30,816 nucleotides of DNA from an uncultured Collinsella sp. (lineage in GTDB: Bacteria; Actinomycetota; Coriobacteriia; Coriobacteriales; Coriobacteriaceae), in the NCBI GenBank assembly GCA_958437935.1, contig CAUBPS010000022.1:1-30816 (forward strand), written 5' to 3'. Of the stretch, positions 21,808 through 29,854 are shown in pieces. Made by a program: the position numbers and the translations under genes. Each line of letters opens with the position of its first letter. Position 1 is the first letter of the stretch. The notes beneath the pieces were generated by a model that was not told the origin of the DNA, did not search any database, and saw only the letters and a program-made list of their open reading frames with translations.

Positions 21808-24294
21808 ATGAGTATCAAGCGTTTGGCACTTTGCCGCAGCCAGGGCCGTCTTTTTGTGCTGCTTCGTTTTGCCGGTCAGGATGTCGCCGCGCTTATTGAG
21901 CGGGAGGCCTCTCAGGCGTTTGCCCATGCGACTACGAGCGGTTCTTGTTTGCCGTCACTGGTGCTCCCGGTCGATCATGGCCGTGTGCTGGCGCTATGCC
22001 CTTCTGTTTCCGATTACGAGCGCGAGCTCGCCGTTTTGGTGCTTCCGTTTTTGGATGGCTCGTCGATGGATGCCGTTTTTGCATCCGGTGGCCAAAGGTT
22101 GGGCTCTATTCGTCTCGATAGCCGCGTGGCCAAATTGGAATCCAAGATTAACTACAAAGCAAAGCCTGCGCTGTGCGCGCTTATCCGCGATGCGCAGCGT
22201 GGCGAACACTGCGGCCGCTACGAGATCGATGCCATTCGCTATTTGCCGGCAGACGTCGGCGCGGTGTGGCGCTATGAGGTTACCTGGGCGGGAGACCCCC
22301 AGTGCGCGCCTGAGCTCCAGATCTTCGATACGCATATGAATGCCATCGATGTTACCGTGCATGTGTTTGAATCGCAGGTCGATGTTCCGCAGCAGAACGG
22401 ATGCCGCATCAATAAATCGTATCTGAGTGTTGAGATACCTCAGGATATACGAGATTTTGTCGCGATCGTGAGCGATCCCACAGAGCGGATCCAAAGCGGG
22501 TTTTGCGCCATGGATGGTCGCCTGTACAACGGCATGGTCGACGACAGCTGGAACCGTATGAAGGACGCGCGTGCAGACGACGCAGCTTATCGACGTTGGT
22601 TTGAGCAGCATCGCGCAAAGCCGGGCGATTTGGCGTGCCAGCGTGTCGCTTCGGCGGCCTTTGCCTATAGACCGCTCGTGAGCATTGTGGTGCCGTGCTA
22701 CAAGACTGATCGGGTCTACCTGCGCGAGCTGCTGGAATCGGTGCAAGCCCAGAGCTATGACAACTGGGAATTGCTGCTTATGGACGCCTCGCCCGAATGG
22801 GACGCGGTGGCCACCCTTGCGGCAGGTGCCAACGACGAGCGCATCCGTCGCATCGAGCTTCCCGGCAACGGCGGCATTGTGGTCAACACCAACGCAGGTA
22901 TCGAGCAAGCGACAGGCGACTACATCGCTTTCTTGGACCACGATGACATTCTGGAACCGGACGCGTTATTCCAGTATGTTTCCGCGCTGAACAAGGCGGC
23001 CGAGGGCGAGCGTCCCCAGGTCCTGTTCTGTGATGAGGACATGTTCCAGAAAACGGGGGAGTGGGGCCAGCCGGTCTTTAAGACCGTACTCAACGTCGAC
23101 CTGCTCTATAGCCATAACTGCGTGACGCATTTCCTGATGGCGGAGAAGGCGCTCATCGATCACATTGGTATGTCCCCAGAAGACGTTGCGGGCGCCCAGG
23201 ACTACGACTTGACGCTTCGCTGCCTTGCAGCCGGCGCGCGCTTTGAGCACGTTGCGCATGTGCTGTATCACTGGCGCGTGCATCCGGGATCGACCGCCGA
23301 TGGCTCTGCCGATAGCAAGCCGTATGCCATTGAAGCGGGTCGTCTTGCGCTGCAGCGCCACTTTAACGCGCTGGGCGTTCACGGAACGGTCGAGGAGACC
23401 GAGACGCCGTTTGTCTACCGCATGCGCCATGCGCTGCCGGAGCCTGCGCCGCTGGTGAGCATTGTGATCCCCACCAAGGATCACATTGAGACGCTCGATG
23501 CCTGTGTGATGTCGATCGCCCAGAAGGCCACGTATACCAATTACGAGATCGTCTTGGTGGAGAACAACAGTGAAGCCCCGGAGACGTTTGCGTATTACGA
23601 AACCCTGCCAGAGCGCGTGGCTGCAGCATCCGAAGGCAAGGGCATCGCGCGCGTTGTGTACTGGCCGGGCGAGTTCAATTACTCTCAGATCATCAATTTT
23701 GGTGTGAAGCACGCCAAGGGTGACTACCTGCTGCTGCTGAACAACGATACCGAGGTCATAAGCCCGGACTTTATCGAAGAGATGATGGGCTATCTGCAGC
23801 GTCCCGATGCGGGCGTGGTGGGCGCCAAACTCTACTTTGCCGATCATCTGGTGCAGCATGCCGGCATTTTGATTGGCGTGCGTGGCGCACTTGCCCATGC
23901 CAACCAGGACTTCTCGGCAAAGCGCGAGGGCTATCTTGCCCGTGCCGTGCGCCCGGGCAACTTTAGCGCCGTGACGGGTGCCTGCCAGATGGTGCGACGC
24001 GACGTATTTGAGCGCGTCGGCGGCTACAACGAGGAATTCGCCGTCGGTTTTAACGACGCAGACTTTTGCCTGCGCGTGTGGGAGGCGGGTTACCGCACCA
24101 TCTTTACGCCCTATGCCGAGCTGTACCACTACGAGTTCACCTCGCGCGGCAGGGAAGAGGCCAACGAGGAAAAGCTGCGCCGCTGGAAGCGTGAGCAGGC
24201 GCTGTTCATGCAGCACTGGCCTGAGTTCTTCCTCGATGGCGACCCGTGGCTCGGACCAAACCTATCCTCCGACAGTGAGTACTTCTCGTTTTAG
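21808..24294 (+). CDS. Tandem-domain family 2 glycosyltransferase (cluster gene 5)
   Basis: 828 residues in three parts. An N-terminal region of about 285 residues has no recognised fold, though it shows the beta-rich look of accessory domains. A first GT2 domain starts at about 288 (LVSIVVPCYKTD) with metal motif DHDD near 378 and AGAQDYDLTLR. A second GT2 domain starts at about 547 (LVSIVIPTKDH) with NNDTEV near 645 and GFNDADFCLRVWEAGYRT. The usual D-D-G-S of the first domain is replaced by MDASPEW, as often seen in such two-domain enzymes. Two active sites imply transfer of two sugars or alternating linkages to one chain, as in rhamnan or O-antigen-type synthases (inferred). Its end overlaps the convergent ATPase gene by four bases. 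Confidence 0.93.
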   Translation: MSIKRLALCRSQGRLFVLLRFAGQDVAALIEREASQAFAHATTSGSCLPSLVLPVDHGRVLALCPSVSDYERELAVLVLPFLDGSSMDAVFASGGQRLGSIRLDSRVAKLESKINYKAKPALCALIRDAQRGEHCGRYEIDAIRYLPADVGAVWRYEVTWAGDPQCAPELQIFDTHMNAIDVTVHVFESQVDVPQQNGCRINKSYLSVEIPQDIRDFVAIVSDPTERIQSGFCAMDGRLYNGMVDDSWNRMKDARADDAAYRRWFEQHRAKPGDLACQRVASAAFAYRPLVSIVVPCYKTDRVYLRELLESVQAQSYDNWELLLMDASPEWDAVATLAAGANDERIRRIELPGNGGIVVNTNAGIEQATGDYIAFLDHDDILEPDALFQYVSALNKAAEGERPQVLFCDEDMFQKTGEWGQPVFKTVLNVDLLYSHNCVTHFLMAEKALIDHIGMSPEDVAGAQDYDLTLRCLAAGARFEHVAHVLYHWRVHPGSTADGSADSKPYAIEAGRLALQRHFNALGVHGTVEETETPFVYRMRHALPEPAPLVSIVIPTKDHIETLDACVMSIAQKATYTNYEIVLVENNSEAPETFAYYETLPERVAAASEGKGIARVVYWPGEFNYSQIINFGVKHAKGDYLLLLNNDTEVISPDFIEEMMGYLQRPDAGVVGAKLYFADHLVQHAGILIGVRGALAHANQDFSAKREGYLARAVRPGNFSAVTGACQMVRRDVFERVGGYNEEFAVGFNDADFCLRVWEAGYRTIFTPYAELYHYEFTSRGREEANEEKLRRWKREQALFMQHWPEFFLDGDPWLGPNLSSDSEYFSF

Positions 24295-25268
24295 TGCGAA
24301 GTAATGCCAAGGTCCGGCAAAGTATCCTCCAGAGCTGCAAGAGCGGTGGGGTTCAGGTACTCCTCGTTCAAGCAGCTCTTGTCATATCGAAAACGTGTGT
24401 CTCGTGAGCATTCGATGAGTTCTGCAGTAAAGAACTTCTCCCAGCTAAAGAACTTTGAGCTTTCGATATGTTCAGCGGGGTTAAGCAGCATGTCCTTAAT
24501 GTGTTTGCTGTTGAATAATCCCGACTTCAACACGAGCCATTCAAACGATTCCGGTAGGAATAGCTTGATGTTCTTTCGGCGCAATAGAGCAGCTGCTTCC
24601 GCAATTTCTGGTCCAAAGGCGGCACCGTCGGCAATCACGAGGATGTCGTTTTCCGGTGCGTCCATAATGCAGTTGCAAATATTTGATTTGCCTCCCGCGC
24701 TGATGCATTTAATGCTGCTCTTTTTGCATAGCAAACTGAAGAATTCGTAGCCCGAATTTGTGTCCTCGACAATGACAAGCTCGGGCCTCTCGCCTCTAAA
24801 ATCAGTATCACCGTAAATACGATATGTAGAGGTGTAGACACGAGAGTAAACGGGATACTTCGTTGTGGTTCGGTTGGTGTTCTTAAGACCGTAGATTTCA
24901 TCAACGCTATAGGGCAGTTGGCGCAGTGACTCTCTGGCGACAATTACGTAGTAGTTTGAGCTACGCTTTGCTTCATGGGCAAATTCTCTTGATCGAACAA
25001 AAGTATTGCCCTCATCAATAAAAACAATACTGCTGGAAATCTCTTGGAGATCTCTACGCCAATATTTTCCAGATATTGTTTTACAGGGCACTTTGCAACT
25101 TACTGTTACGCCGCTTTGTGCCCCAAGCTCTTCGTGAGCTGCCACCATATCAAGCAGAGTTGTCTTGCCTGTAGCACTGTTACCTTGGATGATGGTCAGA
25201 TTTCTATTGATGGTCAGTTTAAACTGAACCCGGTTATTTTGAATAATTACCTTGTATGATCCGCGCAT
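24291..25268 (-). CDS. P-loop ATPase with TOPRIM-like region, partner of DUF4869 protein
   Basis: 325 residues. Walker A GNSATGKTT (29-37) follows a short N-terminal strand region; a probable Walker B IVFIDE (81-86) comes only about 45 residues later, much closer than in ABC or OLD ATPases. VIVARESLRQLP (108-119) resembles a sensor-type segment. The second half has LVIVEDTNSG (E168, D169) and DILVIADGAAFG (D214), reminiscent of TOPRIM motifs but lacking a full D-x-D. The chosen ATG at 25268 overlaps the upstream stop by one base (TGATG) with GGGAG eight bases before. The gene is visibly AT-richer than the glycosyltransferases, suggesting transfer. No characterised homologue comes to mind; a defence or stress function is only a guess. 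Confidence 0.75.
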   Translation of the reverse strand: MRGSYKVIIQNNRVQFKLTINRNLTIIQGNSATGKTTLLDMVAAHEELGAQSGVTVSCKVPCKTISGKYWRRDLQEISSSIVFIDEGNTFVRSREFAHEAKRSSNYYVIVARESLRQLPYSVDEIYGLKNTNRTTTKYPVYSRVYTSTYRIYGDTDFRGERPELVIVEDTNSGYEFFSLLCKKSSIKCISAGGKSNICNCIMDAPENDILVIADGAAFGPEIAEAAALLRRKNIKLFLPESFEWLVLKSGLFNSKHIKDMLLNPAEHIESSKFFSWEKFFTAELIECSRDTRFRYDKSCLNEEYLNPTALAALEDTLPDLGITSH

Positions 25269-25717
25269 CAGGAGTTCTCCCTTAGGCATTTTCCAGCTAT
25301 GGGGACAAGGTCAAACATTGTGTGGACTATATCGCCCGTATTTGCAATGGTTACCGTGAATTTGCCGTTTCCAAAATCCATTATGTGGTAGAGATTGATT
25401 GTTAGATCCTTTTGCGCGGCGATCCTCAGAATCCAGTAGGCGCAATTATCACCGCAATTTGAGGCGTTATATATATTCTGCGGCATAAAGTACATAAGCA
25501 GTAGCGTTTTGGTGCCGCTGGATAGTTTCTCGGGAGGAATGATGCCTAGAATCTTGGTATCGATTGCATTGGGGCCTACCACGGTGCCTTTGTCGATGGA
25601 TTTTATGACCCTTTGGGCAAAGGAGTCTTGAAACCACTGGGGCGAATATACGTTATCGAAGTAAACGGACGTGTTGTAGATAACGTTTTCCATATCACCA
25701 TAGTGAATTGTTAGCAC
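25268..25717 (-). CDS. DUF4869 family protein
   Basis: 149 residues from a GTG at 25717 with AAGGAG six bases upstream. An ATG at 25747 is also open, but a TATAAT box at 25765-25760 would leave it almost no leader, and the family normally begins at the VLTIHYGD segment. Recognisable family features are the N-terminal IHYGDMENVIYNTSVYFDN, PPEKLSSGTKTLLLM, NASNCGDNCAYWILRIA, and DLTINLYHIMDF. The family's function is unknown. It is first in a two-gene unit; the ATPase starts in its stop codon. Base composition is AT-rich like its partner. A role as regulatory partner of the ATPase is inferred from the tight coupling. Confidence 0.75.
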   Translation of the reverse strand: MLTIHYGDMENVIYNTSVYFDNVYSPQWFQDSFAQRVIKSIDKGTVVGPNAIDTKILGIIPPEKLSSGTKTLLLMYFMPQNIYNASNCGDNCAYWILRIAAQKDLTINLYHIMDFGNGKFTVTIANTGDIVHTMFDLVPIAGKCLRENS

Positions 25718-25759
25718 GTCAGCTCCTTCGGCTTGCTGATTTGGCATCTAGTGAGATTG

Positions 25760-25765
25760 ATTATA
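25760..25765 (-). promoter_or_regulatory. -10 box of the DUF4869/ATPase unit
   Basis: A perfect TATAAT on the minus strand (25765-25760), about 43 bases before the GTG start at 25717. The -35 region is not recognisable at 16-18 bases upstream. The position argues against the upstream ATG at 25747 as start. Confidence 0.45.
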
Positions 25766-25973
25766 TCGCAGCACATGAGGCGGGCGTTATCGGCCCGCGG
25801 TAGATGTGATTGATGACCAAGGTTTGTATTTTGTTGCTTTATTATTCAGTTCACTCGTTTAATCAGTTCGCTCATGCGCTAAGTTTGCCTTAGAAGCTAT
25901 TTAGCGTAACGGTTGAGGTGTGGCGACTCATATTTAAATTGCAGTCACAAAGACACCTTTTATCGATTTCCCG

Positions 25974-26001
25974 TTGAAATACTGAATTGATAGTTTAAAA
26001 A
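25974..26001 (+). promoter_or_regulatory. Candidate promoter of the wall-binding protein gene at 26042
   Basis: TTGAAA (25974-25979), a 16-base spacer and TAAAAA (25996-26001), about 40 bases before the start codon, in strongly AT-rich DNA. Confidence 0.4.
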
Positions 26002-26041
26002 TAACTTAAGAGAGCCTTAAATCTCGGAAAAAGGATGTCGT

Positions 26042-27298
26042 ATGAAAAACCTTCGAGAAAGATGGCACGGACTAACAGTGCTGGGAGTTGTTGCATTTGC
26101 TGCTGCCTGCATGACGGTTGCCCCGGCGCCCTCATTTGCTGATATTGCTGGCGGTGGCGGAGGCGGTGGACCGATTACGGAATGGTGTTCCGACGGTCGT
26201 CCGAAGACTGGACTCGTTCGGTGCGAGGACGGCAACCTTCGCTATTTCGATCCCGAAACTGGCGCCATGGTCACGAACCAGTGGCATAACGAATACGAAG
26301 CTGTCTGGTACTATTTTGGCGCTGACGGGACCGCGGTGTCGGGCTGGCAGTCTATCGGTGGGGACAAGTATTACTTCTATCCCGAAAACCATGATATGGC
26401 ATACGGCCGAGTTCAGATTGACGGCAAGAACTACTTCCTGAACACCCCTGGTGCCAACGCCGATGGCCGCATGCAGCATAGTGGCTGGTTCTACGACTCC
26501 ATCTACGGAAAGTGGTCCTATGCGACCTCCGACGGTGAGCTATTGACCGGTTGGCATAATCTCGGCGGGGCTTGGTACTATTTCAACGAATCTGGGGTCA
26601 TGCTGACTGGCTGGATCAACGATTCGGGTACCTGGTACTACACTAATGCCTCCGGTGCGATGGTCACTGGCTGGCTCAACATCGGCGGCACGTGGTTCTA
26701 CCTCGACGGCTCGGGCGCCATGGTCGCTAACAGCTGGCGCAGCCTCGGCGGCTCCTGGTACTGGTTCGGCGACTCCGGTGCAATGGCCACTGGCTGGTTC
26801 TTGGCAGGCGGCTCTTGGTACTATGCGAGCGGTTCGGGCGCCATGGCAACCGGCTGGCTCAGCAATGGCGGCACGTGGTATTGGCTCGGAGGTTCGGGCG
26901 CTATGGCCTCTAACTCTTGGGCTAACGTTGGTGGAGTTTGGTACTGGTTCGACGATTCCGGCGCGATGGCCACCGGCTGGCGTCAGGTCGGCGGCGCCTG
27001 GTACTACTTTAGCGGTTCCGGCGCTATGGCTCACGACGCCTGGGTCGGCGACTACTACCTCCAGTCTTCCGGTGCCATGGCTACGAATGCCTGGGTTGGC
27101 TCCTACTATGTCGGCGAGGACGGCAAGTGGATTCCGGGCTACGGTTTAGTTTGGTATAAGAACGGTAGCGATGTTTACCATACGCATAAGTGCCGTACCG
27201 TTGGTAAGGACGCAAAGGGCTATTCGCAGATCTCTATTCAGGAGGCCCAGAGGCGTGGCGCTTCACGAGAGTGCAAAAACTGCCAGCAAATTGGCTAG
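26042..27298 (+). CDS. Secreted cell-wall-binding repeat protein with a Cys/His C-terminal tail
   Basis: 418 residues. A signal peptide (about 1-33, cleavage after PSFA) is followed by a run of Gly and then by more than ten roughly 20-residue wall/choline-binding-type repeats (pattern G-x-W-Y-Y/W-F...SGAMATGW) up to about residue 368. The last 45 residues hold YHTHKC...ISIQEAQRRGASRECKNC, a compact pattern resembling the small zinc-binding Y-H-x-x-x-C...eAxxxGxxxCxxC modules found at the ends of some secreted nucleases. No catalytic domain precedes it, so the job of the tail is unknown. The ATG at 26042 follows AAAAAGGATG. It is the first of three consecutive repeat-bearing secreted proteins. 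Confidence 0.85.
   Translation: MKNLRERWHGLTVLGVVAFAAACMTVAPAPSFADIAGGGGGGGPITEWCSDGRPKTGLVRCEDGNLRYFDPETGAMVTNQWHNEYEAVWYYFGADGTAVSGWQSIGGDKYYFYPENHDMAYGRVQIDGKNYFLNTPGANADGRMQHSGWFYDSIYGKWSYATSDGELLTGWHNLGGAWYYFNESGVMLTGWINDSGTWYYTNASGAMVTGWLNIGGTWFYLDGSGAMVANSWRSLGGSWYWFGDSGAMATGWFLAGGSWYYASGSGAMATGWLSNGGTWYWLGGSGAMASNSWANVGGVWYWFDDSGAMATGWRQVGGAWYYFSGSGAMAHDAWVGDYYLQSSGAMATNAWVGSYYVGEDGKWIPGYGLVWYKNGSDVYHTHKCRTVGKDAKGYSQISIQEAQRRGASRECKNCQQIG
26330..27120 (+). repeat. Tandem coding repeats for wall-binding motifs
   Basis: The DNA repeats at about 60-66 bases per unit, each encoding an aromatic/Gly motif of the type GGxWYYF..SGAMATGW. Units between about 26560 and 27050 are the most alike, as expected for recent tandem duplication. 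The repeats lie in frame within the coding sequence and are not a CRISPR array. Confidence 0.8.
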
Positions 27299-27324
27299 CA
27301 CATTACTGAGCTAGTTTTGATTGA

Positions 27325-27352
27325 GGCCCCGTTGCCCTGAAGCGACGGGGCC
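27325..27352. other. GC-rich hairpin between two wall-binding protein genes
   Basis: An 11-bp stem (27325-27335 with 27342-27352, one wobble) with loop CCTGAA lies 26 bases after the stop at 27298 and 26 bases before the next start. No T-run follows on either strand. It may be an inefficient terminator or an mRNA end-protecting structure. Confidence 0.45.
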
Positions 27353-27378
27353 GCTGCGTGATTGGATACCGTGCTGTT

Positions 27379-29589
27379 ATGAAGAAATGGTCATTCGGAG
27401 TGCTGGCTTTTTCGGGCCTCATTTCTTTTGGGCTCCTTTTGGGTTCGCCCTCGATGTTATACGCCCTTGATTCGAATAACACTGACGAAGGTCCCGCATC
27501 TAACGTTGCTATTGCTTCTGTCGAGTCAGGCGTTGATGCTCAGCGCGAATCGACCTTCGCTGTCGAGCAGAACTCTCAGGTGGATAATGAGACCCCTTCC
27601 GAGGTTTCGAATCAAATTATTTGGCATCAGGGGTGGATATCACCCGAAGAAGGGGCTGGTTTTTGGCGTTGGGGCTTGTCCGACGGAACAATCGCTGTTT
27701 CTTCTTGGAGACATATAGACGGTAGCTGGTACTGGTTCGACGACGAAGGTCGAATGGCTCAGGATGGGTTGGTTCAAGTCGGGGGTGCGACGTATGCCTT
27801 CTCCTCTTCGGGCGCAATGCGTGTCGGCTGGTACCTAGATTCTACGGGCTCCACTTCTGCTTGGCGTTATTTCTCCGGTTCTGGCGCCATGGTAAAAGGC
27901 TGGCTTTCAGACGGCAGCAACTGGTATTGGCTGGATGATGAGGGCAAGATGGTCCACGATGCGATGCTGCAGATTGGGGGAGCTACGTATGGATTCTCTT
28001 CTTCTGGTGCAATGCTTATCGGATGGCATCTTGATGCTTCTGTCTGGCATTATTTTTCCGGCTCTGGCGCTCTGGTAAAGGGCTGGCTCTCGGATGGGGG
28101 TCGTTGGTACTGGCTTGATCCTGCAGACGGTTCTATGGCCACCGGGCTGAATGAATGCAATGGCACCTCTTATATCTTTAACAGTTCAGGGGCCATGCTA
28201 TCCTCCCAGTGGGCACTTATTGACAACAACTGGTATTACGCTGACTCCAACGGCTTACTGCATGGAGGTTGGTTACTTCTAGGGAATTCTTGGTATTACC
28301 TGGATCCAGGAAGCCATATTATGCTCACGGGCTTTGTGCAAGTGGGCTCGTCCACCTATTTCCTTACGAGCTCAGGTGCCATGGCAACAGGCTGGGCACT
28401 TGCTGATGGTACTTGGTATTACGCCGCATCAAACGGAGCTATTCAACGAGGGCGATGGATAAAGTCCGGAAGCGCCTGGTATTACCTTGATGATGTATCC
28501 GGCGCAATGCGTACTGGTGAATTTGCGGTAGGAAGCAAGCGCTATTTTTCTTATGATTCCGGTGCAATGGCATCTTCGTGCTGGATCAACTTGAACGATG
28601 GTATGGCATGGGCGAATTCGTCTGGAGCACTGAGCGAGCCGTTGCCTACTTCATCTGATGGATCTCATGTAGTCGCTGATCGTACTGACTCGTCTTCATT
28701 GCCAGGTGTGATTCATATTGGAGATGCGGTTTTCTATGCGGATGCGAATGGTGTCGTTAACGTGGCGTCTGGTTGGATTATGTCGAAAGACGCTTCTGAC
28801 GAAAGTGGCAATACTTGGTACTACGCATCTTCCAATGGTGTCCTTAAGTCTGGTTGGCAATATGTCAACGGTGCGTGGTATTGGATGGACCCTTCCACAT
28901 TCAAGATGAAAACTGGATGGCTTAATGACGGCGGTACGTGGTACTGGCTCCAGCCTTCGGGTGCCATGTTTGCTAACGGGTGGCTGAAAATCGATGGCGT
29001 TGACTATTACTTCAATGCAAGTGGTGCATGGTTGAATACGTCTGGTTCTGTTTTGGGGGTCAATAGGTCCAGCTTGGTCAATTGGCTTATGAGCCACGAA
29101 AACGACGGCTATTACCGTGGAACACGCTACGACACGCATCTCAGCCAGGAAACGTGCATGTACCCAAAGGGTGATCCGCGTTGGGACGGTTATACGGGCA
29201 TGAATTGTGGTGGATTTGTATCGCATGCATATATGAAGGCGGGCGGGAATTTAGCTCCCATTGCCGCCGAGCAGAGCCATTCCCCTTGGAGTGGAGGTCC
29301 CGGAAGGGGCGGCTGCGTAAACGCTTATCGTTGGTACGGCTACGCTATCGATACGTGTGCGAACGTGACTTATTTCAACTCTATTGATGAGTTGTTACGT
29401 AGTGGTTTGGCTCGTAAGGGGGACATTGTGTTCTTCAATCCTTACAACCCATATGCGGACGATAGCCACATTGGCTTTTTCTGGGGCAATTCGCCGAGCG
29501 AAAATTTGTTCTGGCATAGTGATGGTTATGGAAATCGCATCTCCGGTTTGACCGCTTTGGGCCCATCGAAAGTAATACTGATTCGTTAG
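27379..29589 (+). CDS. Secreted wall-binding protein with C-terminal NlpC/P60-like peptidase domain
   Basis: 736 residues. It starts at an ATG (27379) opening a signal peptide (MKKWSFGVLAFSGLI..., cleavage near LYALD). A short linker is followed by about twenty wall-binding repeats (residues about 85-560) interrupted by a Ser/Asp-rich linker near 425-440. The C-terminal domain (about 565-736) contains TGMNCGGFVSHAY (C610) and DDSHIGFFWG (H697), the Cys/His arrangement of NlpC/P60-type cysteine peptidases, plus KGDIVFF just before the His. It probably cleaves peptidoglycan peptides at the cell surface. No clear ribosome site is seen before the ATG; a GTG seven codons upstream is equally weak. 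It is AT-richer than the glycosyltransferase genes. Confidence 0.85.
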   Translation: MKKWSFGVLAFSGLISFGLLLGSPSMLYALDSNNTDEGPASNVAIASVESGVDAQRESTFAVEQNSQVDNETPSEVSNQIIWHQGWISPEEGAGFWRWGLSDGTIAVSSWRHIDGSWYWFDDEGRMAQDGLVQVGGATYAFSSSGAMRVGWYLDSTGSTSAWRYFSGSGAMVKGWLSDGSNWYWLDDEGKMVHDAMLQIGGATYGFSSSGAMLIGWHLDASVWHYFSGSGALVKGWLSDGGRWYWLDPADGSMATGLNECNGTSYIFNSSGAMLSSQWALIDNNWYYADSNGLLHGGWLLLGNSWYYLDPGSHIMLTGFVQVGSSTYFLTSSGAMATGWALADGTWYYAASNGAIQRGRWIKSGSAWYYLDDVSGAMRTGEFAVGSKRYFSYDSGAMASSCWINLNDGMAWANSSGALSEPLPTSSDGSHVVADRTDSSSLPGVIHIGDAVFYADANGVVNVASGWIMSKDASDESGNTWYYASSNGVLKSGWQYVNGAWYWMDPSTFKMKTGWLNDGGTWYWLQPSGAMFANGWLKIDGVDYYFNASGAWLNTSGSVLGVNRSSLVNWLMSHENDGYYRGTRYDTHLSQETCMYPKGDPRWDGYTGMNCGGFVSHAYMKAGGNLAPIAAEQSHSPWSGGPGRGGCVNAYRWYGYAIDTCANVTYFNSIDELLRSGLARKGDIVFFNPYNPYADDSHIGFFWGNSPSENLFWHSDGYGNRISGLTALGPSKVILIR
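27690..29030 (+). repeat. Divergent wall-binding repeat array
   Basis: About twenty degenerate units of roughly 20 codons (W-Y-Y/W...G-x-M...G-W) alternate between two subtypes: one with W-Y-W-L/F-D and one with A/T-T-Y-x-F-S-S-S-G-A-M. The alternation suggests that a pair of units is the structural or duplicated module. Confidence 0.7.
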
Positions 29590-29600
29590 AATTCCGAGTT

Positions 29601-29631
29601 GTAGGGGACTCTCTGGGCCCCCTACCTTTTT
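29601..29631 (+). terminator. Rho-independent terminator after the NlpC/P60-like gene
   Basis: GTAGGGG (29601-29607) pairs with CCCCTAC (29619-29625), followed by CTTTTT. It begins 12 bases after the stop codon. Confidence 0.85.
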
Positions 29632-29690
29632 GACATCTGGTTTGAAAGTTTATTTGAAGTCGGTATTCTTGGGGGCAAGAGGAGGGGGCA

Positions 29691-29720
29691 ATGAGCCTGC
29701 GGGTTCAACCCTGCCGGTAA
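29691..29720 (+). other. Possible 9-codon leader ORF or structured leader
   Basis: ATG...TAA encoding MSLRVQPCR lies directly behind a very strong purine-rich ribosome-site-like run (AAGAGGAGGGGGCA). It overlaps a small hairpin with loop TTCAA (29698-29713) and lies about 135 bases upstream of the GH25 gene, past the previous terminator. It may be a regulatory leader peptide, part of an RNA element, or chance. Confidence 0.2.
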
Positions 29721-29854
29721 GTTCTTCTTTTCTTTGCAGCATTGCGCCCAACTATTTATTGTCCTAGATGGCATCTTGTCCTGTTAGATGTTCGGGAATC
29801 TTTCATAGCTATGCTGTAAGCTAGACGCAATCAAGAGCGAATGACGAGGTTTAC

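Larger units (their letters stand above)
25718..26041. other. AT-rich divergent intergenic region
   Basis: About 320 bases without a gene. It contains a minus-strand -10 box for the DUF4869 unit near 25760, a GC-rich hairpin-forming stretch around 25780-25800 (CGGGC...GCCCG), and a plus-strand promoter candidate near 25974-26001 for the wall-binding protein. The rest is AT-rich with no further signal seen. Confidence 0.5.

Noticed and set aside
22966..24216. Minus-strand open frame of 416 codons opposite the tandem glycosyltransferase
   Set aside because: Antisense shadow; no ribosome site and no recognisable protein sequence.
26330..27120. Regularly spaced repeats that could suggest a CRISPR array
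   Set aside because: The units are contiguous in-frame coding repeats without unique spacers and encode wall-binding motifs.
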